The notes under the pieces are model-generated. The model was not told where the DNA came from and did not search any database. It was given only the letters and a program-made list of their open reading frames with translations. Shown one piece after another: positions 24,825 to 51,301 of a stretch of DNA of 64,000 nucleotides. Source of the DNA: Xiphias gladius (Eukaryota > Chordata > Actinopteri > Istiophoriformes > Xiphiidae); the NCBI RefSeq assembly GCF_016859285.1, contig NC_053414.1, positions 27,906,005-27,970,004 on the forward strand, given 5' to 3'. Every line of letters starts with the position of its first letter. Positions within the stretch are counted from its first letter, which is position 1. The translations under genes and the position numbers were made by a program.

Positions 24825-27524
24825 TCAGCAGCAGGTCCACAGCTCTTTCTCTGGTCTTCTCTTGCTCAGGATTTTAAAGGACCCACTGTATGCCAGAGCG
24901 TTGGCTGCTGAAGGTCTCTTCTGCCGCTTCAGTTTGGCACCAACAGCGGCGACGATGTCTTCCACCTTATTCTGCTGGTATGAGACCTCCCTGTCACCAC
25001 GCTGCCCGGTCACACGTTTGATCAGCGGGTTCTTGGCAGACGTCTCAAAAAACATCATGCCGTGGGCCTTGGCGAAGCTCATCGCCCGCTCCTGGCTCAC
25101 CTGCTCCTCAGTCCTGCTGTGCTCGCGGAGGTCACTCTTATTACCCACCAGGAATCTGCGAGGAGGACGGGCGCCAGTAAGGGACAATTAACGAAGGAAG
25201 AGGACCGTAGTGTTTCAAAAAATAAGTGGCGAAGAAAGGTTTTTATGAGATTGAATCAAAAGCTGTCTCCTGTCTTTAGTGAGTGGCAGGACACGCAGAA
25301 AGCTGAGGCAATTACCTGGGGATTTCCTGTCCAAGGGAGTTCTGCCTGCACTCTTCAATCCAGGCAATCAGGCCGCTGAAGCTGGCAGGGCAGGTGACAT
25401 CATAAATGAAGAGCACGGCGTGGACGTTTCGGTAGTAGTGCTGCACCATGGACTTTCGAAAGCGCTCCTGTCCTGCCGTGTCCCACAGTTGGAGCTGACA
25501 GCGGGGAGGGAAAAGGAGAGAGCAAAAGTGAGACATTAACACGCAGGCTCTTCCCACTGACTGGCGCTGAGGAGCAGGCGGCCAGAGACAAAGACAGGAG
25601 AGAGAGGAAATGAATGAGAAGGCACAGAGAAAAAGAGAAATCGTGTTGAAATACCCCAAACCAGGACACACACACACACGCAGATACACAACAACATGCA
25701 CAGAAACATACTATGAGTCATCACTGAGAGGGAACAAAGTAAAAGGAATAAAGTTGATCTGATCGTTAGAAGGTCAGAGCCTTCTTCATAGTTTCCATGG
25801 ATGAGACAAATCAGTAACTAAATGTCAGTTCAAAACCATAAGAAACCAGATCACTCTCCCTCTCGCATAACGGGCACATTTGGAACATAAGAATAAGATT
25901 TCTTAAAGATTTGACTTGAGACTTGATATCAGAAACTTTCAAGTCTCAAGTCTCGGCCTGGTCGACACGGCAGAAAAAGGGCCTTGCACGGCCCGGGCAG
26001 CTCGCATATTTGATCCTCAGGTCCATGCTTTGAGACCGCTTGATCTCAGCTTTGTGTAAAAACGCTGTCAACATAATGTAACTTTGAAAAGGAACAATTT
26101 TAAATGCAGCGTCATTTTAAATCGTCAGCCTTTGAAGACCTGGAGGTCTTGAGACTTGTCTCCATTTGACTTGGAACTTGACCTGACACTTTTCTTGAAT
26201 GAATCAAGACTTGTCTTGAGACCTGCCCTCAGAAAACTTAAGACCCGTCTGGACTGACTTCAGACCTTCCTTACAAAAAAGCTCTGGCAACGTCATGAGG
26301 CACTCCCAATATTAAAAAATAAATAAATAAGAATACACAGACACATTTTTGAACGCTTTTTCAATGCCATTTATATTGCAGAATTTCTTCCATGATACAT
26401 TCACACTCAACCAAAGACACACAGGCCTGGTCTATTCCCTTAATAATTTAATGTTCTGGAAACAAAAGCATGAAACCTGCTCTGCCCTGAAGTTAAAAAC
26501 AAATCTTCAGTCACCACTGACAGACACTTCCTCTGTCATGTGGCCGTTTCAAAACACCCAGGAAACAGCACACACCAACTAACACCCACAGATTTAAGTC
26601 CTTTATCGTGTTTACACGATGCAGCTCGAGTGAAACTTTGCATACATGAGAGCCGGGTGAAATCCTATTGTAAAATCCTAATCCTAAATTCACTGCAGGA
26701 CCAGAATCAGGGCTGAATCAAATGCATTCAAGAGGCTGCTGATGTTGCGTGGGTACTAACGCGCCACCAACATCCGGCAGGTCACCCTCAGATTGATTTG
26801 CAGGGTGTGTTGGTTGATTTTTCAGCCATGCTGAGAATTCTCGGTCACCCAGCCTGAGACAAGTAGGCCTGTGTTCAGCAGAGCCCCGCTGCAGCGTAGA
26901 ATAGTAAGAGCTGACAGAGGAGATAAAAACGCAGCATAACACATGATAGAGTCATTGTTTAAAAGAAGCAGCTCACTCTTTAAGGGCCTGCGGGAATCTA
27001 ATGGGGATGTTATGGGCCCTTTCACACATGGAGCCCGTTTTTTTTGTGTGCTCAGGCTGATTCCTTACTTAAAGTGAACCCACAGACGAGCAGTGAAATT
27101 GTTGTAAAAGGTTCCAACAGAAAACATCGAAGTGTCTGGTTTTTATCGGTTGGTCCCCGAAGTTTTCAAAATAAAAGAGCCGCTTGGTCGTACGTAAATA
27201 AATTAAATTAAAATAATTTAACAAAAAAAAGGGTGAAAAAAAGATGTTTGGTACCATTCCTTTGCTTTAACTGATGCGCAAATTTCACCAGTTACCTTAA
27301 GTTACCTTAAGTTTTTCTCCGTCAATGTCCAGCAGTCTCTCACGGAAGTCCACCCCGATGGTGGCCTCCACTCTGCTGGGGAACTGTCCGGCGCAGAGAC
27401 GGTGCGTGAGGCAGGTCTTCCCCACCCCGGAGTCTCCGATCACCAGCACCTTGAAGGTCCGGCAGCGGGTCAGCAGTGAGGACACACTGCCCAGGGAGCT
27501 GGAAAACTCGAGGGAGGACTCCAT
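24825..27524 (-). CDS. rab33b: Ras-related GTPase Rab33B-like
   Basis: Exons at 27306-27524, 25316-25494 and 24825-25155 give 242 residues; all junctions are GT-AG. It shows the full Rab G-box set: GDSGVGKT (30-37), switch I with [15 protein letters not shown] (77-83), GNKSD (137-141) and ETSAK (170-174). [17 protein letters not shown] is the Rab33 signature. The protein ends in Cys-Cys for geranylgeranylation. The start MESSLE matches an internal MESSLE of human RAB33B, favouring B over A. Rab33B acts at the medial Golgi and binds ATG16L1 in autophagy. Unusual points are G in place of the family's N in the P-loop (GDSGVGKT), and an insertion of about ten residues after ETSAKNP. A second donor ten bases past the first exon's donor would add an immediate stop, so the first is used. 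Confidence 0.93.
25890..26260. repeat. Teleost 'acttgagacttg' dispersed repeat
   Basis: Inside rab33b intron 1, many degenerate iterations of words such as TTGACTTGAGACTTG, CTTGAGACTTGTC and GACTTGGAACTTGACC. This is an internally repetitive sequence common in fish introns. Its edges are diffuse. Confidence 0.65.
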
Positions 27525-27721
27525 CGCACGAGCGGCTCGCAGGGGAATTCGGTCGTAAGGCGAAAGCGCACGAACGCCCCGGGCATCCAACGCCGACTCC
27601 GCCACGGGGGACTTTTGGAAACCCAGGCTTCCTGTCGCAGGCGCGAGGCAACGTGTCCGACCCCAGGCTCCTCGCAAACTCGCCACGGCGCCGAGCAGCG
27701 TGAATGGGAAGAGGAGAGGGC

Positions 27722-27760
<39 letters not shown>

Positions 27761-28250
27761 GGTTTCATCTGGCAGCACGGCGATGGTCGGAGCCTGAGGG
27801 GCGGACAGTCGACCAATGACGAGCAGGCGTCAGCACGCGGCCTTAGTTCCTGGACAGAGAAAACGCGACGGGTTCGTCTGAAAAACGCTATTTCGGACGC
27901 ACGTGGTTGTGCGTTCTAGGTTCACCTGAGCAGCACGCAGAGCTGTGTACAGCGAACACACACGCGGCCCACCTTGCCTTGCTAATTTGAAACGTTCTGC
28001 CTCTTAGTGGCTGTCGTCGGACACAGAGACGCTTTTCTCATCATGGGTCCAGCTACTTTGCAACGGCGGTAACAGGTCCCCTATTCGGCTCCACGCCTCG
28101 CCCTCCTTCATCTGCTCACCTGCGCTGCCAGAGGAACGGCGCGGCGCGGCGCGGCGCTGCCCCCTGCTGGCAGACTTACTCTAGTCATTTTTGTTCTGTC
28201 CGCAGCGCCTGTGGATCCTGCTCTCCCACGGCGTCTCCCAAGACTGCCTC
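27525..28250 (-). promoter_or_regulatory. CpG-rich rab33b promoter and 5' UTR
   Basis: Strong CpG enrichment upstream of the rab33b ATG, including a GCGCGGCGCGGCGCGGCGC stretch near 28138-28157 and a (TC)n tract. This is typical of a housekeeping vertebrate promoter without a clear TATA box. The transcription start is not determined. Confidence 0.6.
27723..27756. repeat. (TC)n microsatellite in the rab33b 5' region
   Basis: A TC run of about 34 bases. On the minus strand it reads (GA)n, a possible GAGA-type element in the 5' UTR or promoter. Confidence 0.95.
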
Positions 28251-28933
28251 CATCATGTCCAGCATTTTTAGGTGACACACGTCTTCATTTAGGGTAATAC
28301 ACAAGCTTAATAGTTTCTCAAAAAGGACAAAGAGTCAAAGAACATCTGTTGTAACAATGATCCATATCTGGATTTTTTTTTTTTTTATTAACATTTGGGA
28401 TCTCTGCCAGTGTTGATACAAAACATCACAGCAGGAAGCCCAGTCTGAACAGATTACAGCAGATTGAATCTGTGCTTTGACGGAGTATTTGGTACAATTC
28501 TGGTTTACTAAAACCCCTAACTATATCTTAGTCCTCAGACCCAGTGGGACACAGAGAAGGAAGGGTCCATTACACAGTCTGTTGTTAAACGTGCCAGATG
28601 TCATTCTGACAGAAAAACAAAGAAGAGCAAAATATGGGGAAAAAAGGGACTTTCTAGTTTCAGGCCATGCGTGTACTTAGCAATGTGACAAAAGAAAGCA
28701 GCTTTACAATTGGGCGTCAAAAAAAACATATGAATAAGTGTGTGGACAGAGGGTACAATAGAACAAGTAGTGAAGTGCTGAACTGGTTCTGTTGAGGCCT
28801 GTTACACGACTGATCTTTGTCTTCATCCTAGACTGTTGTACAAAATATTCAATTTATGAGAATTTTTTTTTTTTTTTTTTTAAATCAAAATCATTTACAA
28901 ATTCCGTAACTAAAGAATCACCTAGTTTATTTA

Positions 28934-28971
<38 letters not shown>

Positions 28972-30315
28972 TAAAGAAACCTTGAGAAAAATAATCAGCT
29001 TCGGTTGCCTTCAGCTCTGTCTTTGAGTTTAGTTGTAAATACAAAACCTTTTTCTTAACCAAAAAACTTCATGTATTTTACATAGTGGCTATATCTGAGG
29101 ACCAAGTGTGTGATGAGCCACAGCCAAAATGCTCTGAGGTGACAAGGAACACACCAGCAGCTCAGTGAGGGGGACAGTGGCTACACACGCACAGATGCAA
29201 AGAAGCCAACTGTTTTCTTTCGTTTTGGTTTTAATACAAAATTCCAGATATCATACATCACCATCTCAGATTTAATCTTTCACATTAGATCCCAAATTAG
29301 AGGAAAAGGGGGAAGAAAAGAGATTAGGGGAAAAAAAGGGAGAACAGAAGTAAAGTAAATTCCAGATGCTCTTACGTTTTTACTCGTCTTGTAACATTTT
29401 AATTTGTCAGCGTCAGGCAACGGGCTTCGATGCTTAATTCTGACCTTTAGAGAAGCCGTATTCATTTGCAGAGAAGAGCCCTCTGACGTAAGATATACTG
29501 GAGGCTTGTTTCCAATTCGACTGTCAGAGTCTCTGTGTTCATGCAGATAAAACCATTTCTAGCAGTGACAACAGCAGCAACACAAGTGACTGCCAGGAGG
29601 CTCAGTGTAACCACTTCTCATTGATCCATTAAGGACAGGAGGGTGTCTATGGTATTGCTTAGATCTATCCAACTCTCTCAGAACTATGTAAAAAGGTTAA
29701 GAGTAGCAGTGTATTTGACATGGAGCACAACACACAACCTTTACAGTTTTTTTTATTCTGTGCTACAAGGTGCTCCATAATAAACAGACAGAGGATTACA
29801 TATTCCCATGTTGAAACAGGAACAGTGAGGGAAGCACAGTCTGACCCAAAAAAAAAAAAAAAAAAAAACTGTTCGCATGTGAGGCTGCTTTCTCCACTTT
29901 CTCTGTGCTGTGGCCCCCCACAGTGATCGGGCCTTCCTCACACACTCCACTGCACTGCCACATGTAGATCTGCGGTTTACTGGAGCGTCACAGCAGATAC
30001 AGATACACCTGCGGTCGCTGGATGTCCTTGGTGTCTACTTTAGGTCCTCAGTAACTCTTCCTGCTCAGCTTCATAGAGATCTGCCAGGGATCACATCCAC
30101 TCACCTCAGCCTCCCGTCCCCCAGTGACAGTCATGTCCTATTTTCATTTAAATTAGCTTTTCTTTTAAAATAAGGGGAACACAGTATGCGACAGGCGTGT
30201 GTCAAAGCAGCACTGAGTCAAACTCGAGTGGTTGCTGTCACTGTTATTGATCATCTGAAGAAACCGACTGTCCGTTGTGTCACAGTTTTTCCCAACAGTT
30301 TGCCATTAACTATTG
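28251..30315. other. Intergenic region between naa15 and rab33b
   Basis: AT-rich, with no recognised gene. It contains T- and A-runs (28860-28882, 29849-29868) and a compound (TG)n(TA)n at 28934-28971. Confidence 0.5.
28934..28971. repeat. Compound (TG)n(TA)n microsatellite
   Basis: A TG run passes directly into a TA run. Confidence 0.95.
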
Positions 30316-30321
30316 TTTATT
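30316..30321 (-). terminator. Candidate poly(A) signal of naa15
   Basis: AATAAA on the minus strand about 360 bases beyond the naa15 stop. Longer 3' ends are possible. Confidence 0.4.
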
Positions 30322-30437
30322 TTCATATTCAGCATGGTTGTCAACTCGATTAAAAAAAGTAAAATGGCCAATCTGTTAACCCCCCCCCCCCTTTTCCACA
30401 AATATACACAACCGCACACATGCACACACACGCCCTC

Positions 30438-30439
<2 letters not shown>

Positions 30440-30490
<51 letters not shown>
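30440..30490. repeat. (CA)n microsatellite in the naa15 3' UTR region
   Basis: A CA run of about 50 bases, 190 bases past the naa15 stop codon. It reads (GT)n in the transcript if that extends to the signal at 30316. Confidence 0.95.
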
Positions 30491-30493
<3 letters not shown>

Positions 30494-30679
30494 CCTGATT
30501 TTCACCATGTGGGAGAGAGCCAAGCCACTGCCAGGTCAGACCCAATTAAGATGAGCCAAAGAACGAAAACACCCATTTTTCGCTTCCCATGTTTGGCTCC
30601 ACAAAATGGCTGCCAGGCGTACCACAAGGCTCCGTGCTCGGCCCAATTCCTTTTCTCATCTGCTGTTGTTCTGTCGCAC

Positions 30680-45879
<15,200 letters not shown>

Positions 45880-46110
45880 TGTTGCGGTTGAGATCAGTTT
45901 CCTCCTCGACCTCAGCACATGTAGCTAAAGTTAGCCCGGATAGTCTAGACGAGTAGAGCTGAGTGGTGGCCCTGGCTCGCCTGCTTCAGCCACTCCGCTC
46001 GATTGCTCCGTTTTCTCTCCGCACTCACTTCCTCCTCACGTAGGGACGGAAGCTCTAAAACCTTTCAAAATGGCGGCGGCAGATTTCCCCATGACAGAGC
46101 TGGGAAGATT
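45880..46110 (-). promoter_or_regulatory. naa15 promoter with YY1- and ETS-type sites
   Basis: Upstream of the naa15 ATG lie a perfect YY1-type element (CAAAATGGCGGC at 46066-46077) and two ETS/GABP-like cores (ACTTCCTC at 46027-46034 and ACGGAAGC at 46046-46053), in a TATA-less context. This combination is typical of broadly expressed vertebrate genes. The plus-strand ATG inside the YY1 motif opens only a 14-codon frame, so I do not call a gene there. Confidence 0.65.
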
Positions 46111-47592
46111 GTGACAAAGTTAGAGTTCATCCTCCATACATGTTTTAAGACATATTAAAATACTCCACTTGGAATAATCATTTGTGTCTGACTCTGTTAA
46201 TAAGTTAAAAATTCTTAAATTGCATCTACTCCTTCTCCATCCTTGAAAAATCTTGAATAAATAGCCTATGCAAATATTTTTCATTTCAGTTTAACCATCA
46301 GACACTGTGTCTCCTACTTCACTAGGAAATACGCACCATATCGGGCTTGTGTAAATTACATACAGGACCAAACTGGTTTCCAAACTAGCTGTGATGTCAC
46401 AACATAGTGCTCAAAAAAACTATGAATGAATCATTTTTTGTTTGTTTAAGTGTCATACACCTAAAGGTGCCCAGTCCACATGGCCTTAAAATAAACTACT
46501 TACATTAGGCTCCCTTCAGAGGGAAGAGAAGACAGAAAGGAAATGAAGCAGATACACTGCATACATGTGTGAAAAACATACCAGATATAAACTTAACAGA
46601 TTAATCATACAAGGGTTTCATACGTTGATGGCAGGCATTTAACAAAAACTGAGCTATGTCAAATGTCTCATATGTGAAAGATGTAGTGTAGTCTGCGTTC
46701 ATCGGCCATATCAAACAGATTAGGATGCCCAGCAGACATTTTCAGAAAAAGCTTAAAGCAGATATTTAAATAATAATAACACAACAAGGCAACCTATGTC
46801 TGAATGTATACTGTAAACTAAATTTAGAGATCAACTCTGCGAGTTCACTTGCATGGATAACTGTTTGAGCAATCCCAATAAAAGATTTGTTTAGTAAGTC
46901 TGTTGTCGGGAATGTTAATTAATCAATTACAAAGTTGCAGCATGTCAACGCTTTGCCTAACTTCACATGACTCCCATCTTAAATCACCACTTACAGACAG
47001 TTTTGGGACCATTTTATGCAAACCCAAAAAGCAATGCATAGGTCTGTCATTCACTACACCAGCAATGTACAATATTTACTCTGAAGATCCTGATCCTGAC
47101 CCCAACACCCACTGCTTAATTCCAAACAACCTGTTTTAGCCATTAATTTGCACAAATGCAACATGAGACTCGACAGAGAGCTTTCGCAGTTTTATAAAAT
47201 TTCCCACCAATGCGAGGATTTCAGTGGACTGAAGCTAAATCTAGCACAAATGATTGTGCGAGCACACATTGAGAAATGGCTCAAAAAAACCTTAAACTGA
47301 GATTTGAAGAGAGCACAGAGAAGTTTCCCCCCTTCAGCAGATGACTGTGAATGTGTCCTTTAGTGTCAGACTCTTCACATACATCTTTCTGCACAGGGAA
47401 GGTTGAACATTCAAGTGAAGAAACAATAAACACAACAGGTTTTGGAGTGGAGGGGGACTTTTAAAACAGTCAGAGCCCATTAACAAATTTTATATGTACA
47501 AACCATGTGTCTAGATTGTTCCTATGAAAATCAACTTTTAGTTACTGAAACTGCCTTGAATATTTATAATAACAATAAACGTTGAGGCGACC

Positions 47593-47637
<45 letters not shown>

Positions 47638-48204
47638 CGCATATGGGGCTACATACATATATAAATATGTGGGCTACATATATATGTAACCCAACCAATA
47701 GCTTACTGGGTCTGAAACTGATATTGATACTTGAGAATTATAAAAAATGAATAAATAAAAAAAAATGAATAAATAAATCTGATAAAACCATTTGTTTTAA
47801 AAAAAACATAAACATCAAATATAAACCAGCATTTTATGATCTGAAAAATTTGATTATTAAAGAATTGTGACCAAGCTATGCACTAAGGAGGCCATTTCAT
47901 AGTTTAATGGATTTTCATAGAAAAACATAGACACTTTCCCCAAATGATCACAGACTTATTTATAACATTTCTTCCTTCATATACCTGATGTCAGCAATTA
48001 GGTTCAACCATGGGCCAGTTCTTACAGACTCGTTCAGTGAGGGGGCGCAATGAATAAATTTAAGAATAACTGATTATTTGTTTCAGGATTGAATCTGAGG
48101 ACAGATCTTATTTTTCCTGTTTGTAACTAAGGACTGACAGAGTTACAAAAGCTTACTATTTTAATATATGTGAATGTATCTTCTATGTTCCACCATGAGA
48201 CCTG
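46111..48204. other. Non-coding region between naa15 and the tandem array
   Basis: AT-rich, with no supported exon on either strand. ndufc1, which shares a promoter region with NAA15 in human, is not recognisable here. A (TA)n run lies at 47595-47632. Confidence 0.5.
47595..47632. repeat. (TA)n microsatellite
   Basis: An almost pure TA run of about 38 bases followed by further TA- and CATA-rich sequence to about 47690. Confidence 0.95.
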
Positions 48205-49021
48205 AAATGTAAATGAATGGTTTTCCACACAACATAAAAATGTGGCCTGCTTTATGGCTGAATGACAGACGTCGTTGTTGTTGTTGTTTGAGGCCCACAA
48301 CCTGCTATTTGCTGACCGCTGATATAGTCGACTGACATCTATTAAAGGAAAGCTCTCTAAAAACAGAAAGACTTTCTTTATCATAGATCCTAAGGCGCAG
48401 ATATGTACAGTACTATGAACAGTCACTGAAGTGAGGGCGCCTTTATCAGTTTGAGTCTTAACACCTTATGGAGCTGTTGTGTTCACTGATTTGTTGTATG
48501 TCTTTAACAATGTGGGCCCTGGGTGTGTAAGTGTGAATACAGGACACTGATTGAGGGGCTCAGACCAGGACGCATTGTGTCCTGTCTACTGTGTCCTTAT
48601 ACTTTTAGGAGAAAAAGTCTGTTCACTCGCTGAGACCAATACAAAGAAGCTGGTGTGGACTTGTCAAATGCCATCAAGAGCTTTGTTAGAACCCTGATGA
48701 ACTAGAACACATGATGAGAATGTTCTCTGTTCCATTCCTTCCCTCTATCACATCATCGCTGTAGAACTCTGACACAATGATGTGCATTCTGGCTGGAACC
48801 CGTCTCTGCAGAAGAACTTCATTTACCTTCAGAAACCTGAACTGAGCACTGTCTCTGTCTTTGGTAAACACAGGCGTCAACTGTTGAAAAACAAGAACAA
48901 TCGATAGCTCTACCTACGATTGTAACATCGGTCACTTCAGCAACAACTGGATCAGAAAGATCTACAGCTGCTAAGTGCGACTGCTCTCTTGGTTGCCCTT
49001 CAGTAACCTCACTGAGCTGAG

Positions 49022-50463
49022 ATGGCCAAACAAAGAAACCAGGTAAGATTTTCTCAATTTGACCTGGAGAAACGTTTTTTTTTCATCGCTGTCCCTCTCT
49101 AGGCCTGCCTACTTTTCCCTTTCATTTATTCATATTTGGTCTAAAGCCTCAGTACATTTTAATACAGTTTGTTGAGTTAATGCATCACAATGTTAGCAAT
49201 TTCTCATATCCTTAAGCCACCTTGAGAACTACAGTACTTCTAATATATTTTGATAAAAATATAAAAAGAAAAGGAGAATTTTATAATTACAATAGGGTTT
49301 CCTGGGCAAAAATCTTCCATCTTTCTTCTCTCAAAATGTGAAAACAGATTACTCTTGCTGTCAGCGTCTCTAATCAATGGATTCAAAATTGGAAAAAAGT
49401 GAAATTTACACTGTAACATAACTAACCAAGCATGTGTGTGAGACCTGAATAAAAAGCTTGACCCAAACATCCTTAGGTTTCACCAAAATAATCCACAGGA
49501 AAGCGGGTTTAAGCCCAACCGACTCAACTGAAACTGAAAGTAGTTGAGTTGAGTTGGGACTAGAGTTTTAGCCATGAACTTAATGTCTATTTCTCTTTTC
49601 TTCAGGCATTTGGGCCAATGCAGTTTAGCGCTGCTCTTTATGACCCACAGCAGTACAGCCTGGCTGCAGTGCAGCTGCAGCACACTGTGCAGGGCCTCAG
49701 GGACGCCCTCTACTCAGCAGTCACTGAGATAAAGTCTCTCAAAGGGGAAAACACTGCTCTAAAGGAGCAAGTTAACCTCCTGGAAAAAGGAAAGACGCAG
49801 ATGGAGAGCCAGCTCCTAGAGGAGCTCAGACGAAAAGATGAGCTCCTCAAAAGAGCCACCAGGAAAAGGCAGGCTCGCCTGAAAGCCCACATAGACTGCC
49901 TGGACCTGCTCGCTCGAAAAGAAAAAGAGCTAAAGAGGAGCGGAGAGCAGTGGAAGAGCAGGTGTGAGGCCCTGGAGGCAAGCCTGCAAAAGGAGCTGGC
50001 TCGGAAAGAGGAAAGCCGGACAAGGAAAGTGCAGGAGGTGGAAAATGAGAGGAACCTGCACTGCAACCAGGTACGATGCCTCAGCAAATCCTTTACCTCA
50101 GAATAATGGCCAGCTTGTTTCAGAATGCCTGAGAATTTGTTTCTGGATGTGGAATAAATTTGACTTTTTTCATCTTTTCAGAATCTTGTCCGCAAAACAA
50201 AAGAACTGGAGGAGAGCAAGATTCAAATCAAGGAGGAGAACAAGACCGAAAAAGAATCGGAGGAGAACCAGAATCAAAACAATAAGAACGAGAACAAGAT
50301 TCAAAACAAGAAGAACACGATTCAAAAAGAAGAAAAGATGGAAAAAGAAGACAATGAGAATGTGGAGGAGGAGAGACAGAGGAATGAAAATAAAGAAATG
50401 AATGAGAAAAAAGAGAAGAAGCCAAAGAAGAAGAGGGGGAAGAAAAAGAAGAACAGGGGATAG
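49022..50463 (+). CDS. Coiled-coil protein of unknown family, copy 1
   Basis: Three exons: 49022-49042 (MAKQRNQ, with a strong Kozak context, G at -3 and +4), 49606-50070 and 50182-50463, all GT-AG and phase 0, giving 255 residues. Residues 8-30 are mixed (AFGPMQFSAALYDPQQYSLAA). About residues 35-175 form a predicted long coiled coil with heptad Leu and charged residues (for example IKSLKGENTALKEQVNLLEK). The last exon is Lys/Glu/Asn-rich and ends in a basic cluster (KKPKKKRGKKKKNRG) that could be a nuclear or nucleolar signal. I recognise no catalytic motif and no signal peptide. Copy 2 has the same reading frame up to the last codons. That two copies keep open frames and intact splice sites suggests a functional or very recently duplicated gene. 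Function unknown. Confidence 0.75.
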
Positions 50464-50480
50464 CTACAGCAGAACATCCC

Positions 50481-50612
50481 TCCCCCTGAAACCCCCCTTC
50501 CTACCTTACCCACTCCCCACTCCCCCTTCCCCATTCCTACCCTTTACCCCTTTCTCCCTCACCCCTTACCCTTTACCCTCTCCCACCCCCATCCCTTCCC
50601 CTACCCATCCCT
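50481..50612 (+). repeat. C-rich pyrimidine tract behind copy 1
   Basis: Over about 130 bases the plus strand is almost only C and T with sparse A (words such as CCCTTTACCCCTTTCTCCC and CCCACCCCCATCCCTTCCCC). In copy 1 it follows the stop codon and is 3' UTR. The homologous tract in copy 2 is read through and translated. The opposite strand is G-rich with several GGG runs. Confidence 0.85.
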
Positions 50613-51129
50613 CTTTTATATGTATGACATATAGTAAACATATAAACTGTACAATACAGTTGTGTTGAAGTGAATTACTTCTGCCTGTGTTTGCCTTTCG
50701 AAATATAGACACAGGATTCATGGCTCTCATCAAGCATTGCAGTAATGTTTAGGAGGAACAGATCAGATGTGACAATGTATGGCATCTTTCTATCTTTAAA
50801 TATGTCACTTGTTTTAGACTTCACGTGGACAACAGGAGTTGGAAGGTTTGGAAAAAGAGTCACAGTTTGGGAATTTTTCTTTCACGTTTGTTTGTGACAC
50901 ATCTTGGCCATCAAATTAGTCTTAGTGCCCCAAAAGAGCACTGGTTCGGCACGGTTTACTCTGACAACAGAGAGGGTGAAAAATCAAAGATCATTTGGAT
51001 GATGTGGTTAAAACAGCCCGTTCTCTTATGCTAACACCTTGAATCCACTTTGTTCACTGTTCTAGGAAAAACTTCCAACTCTGGATATCATATCTCCTGA
51101 AAACAATATACCATAAAATAATACACCCC

Positions 51130-51215
51130 CACTTTTGGTTTAGGCAACAGTGTGCTTCCAACTTTGTGGCAATGGAGACAGTATTTCCTGTTTCAACATG
51201 GCCCCATGCGCAGGA
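51130..51215 (+). repeat. Decayed Tc1-like transposase fragment
   Basis: The segment GGTTTAGGCAACAGTGTGCTTCC...CCTGTTTCAACATGGCC encodes VLPTLWQ...FLFQH, which resembles a conserved stretch of teleost Tc1/mariner transposases that leads into an FQHDNAPVH motif. Only this short piece is recognisable. Similar pieces recur near 51840-51910, 55531-55605, 56842-56915, 59290-59360 and 60530-60605. The assignment is from memory of the family. Confidence 0.4.
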
Positions 51216-51301
51216 AACGGGGTCTTTTTTCTAGTTTTGGACAGGACTAAAAAATGTATCAATAAGAATAAAAGCAGTTTGCCATAATATCCTCACAGAA
51301 C

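Larger units (their letters stand above)
48205..51301 (+). repeat. Tandem array unit 1 (gene-bearing, homologous to unit 2)
   Basis: Near-identical to 52588-55695 at an offset of about 4,380 bases, with only scattered substitutions and small indels: a CGTTGTTG-repeat length change near 48270, one A near 49308, and 22 bases missing near 50840. Homology starts abruptly at the words ATGAATGGTTTTCCACAC and stops after CATAATATCCTCACAGAA. The unit contains one complete coiled-coil gene. Confidence 0.93.

Noticed and set aside
46072-46116. Possible divergent plus-strand gene starting MAAADFPMTELGRL
   Set aside because: Stops after 14 codons with no donor; the ATG belongs to a YY1-type motif.
48127-48426. 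Minus-strand frame repeated at 52472-52804 and 61307-61504
   Set aside because: Lies in the non-coding flank of the array unit; its length varies among copies and no splice sites support it.
49710-50087. 125-codon minus-strand Ser/Arg/Phe-rich frame, identical in both array units (also 54089-54466)
   Set aside because: Antisense shadow of the coiled-coil exon; no splice or start context, and its preservation follows from the identity of the two units.
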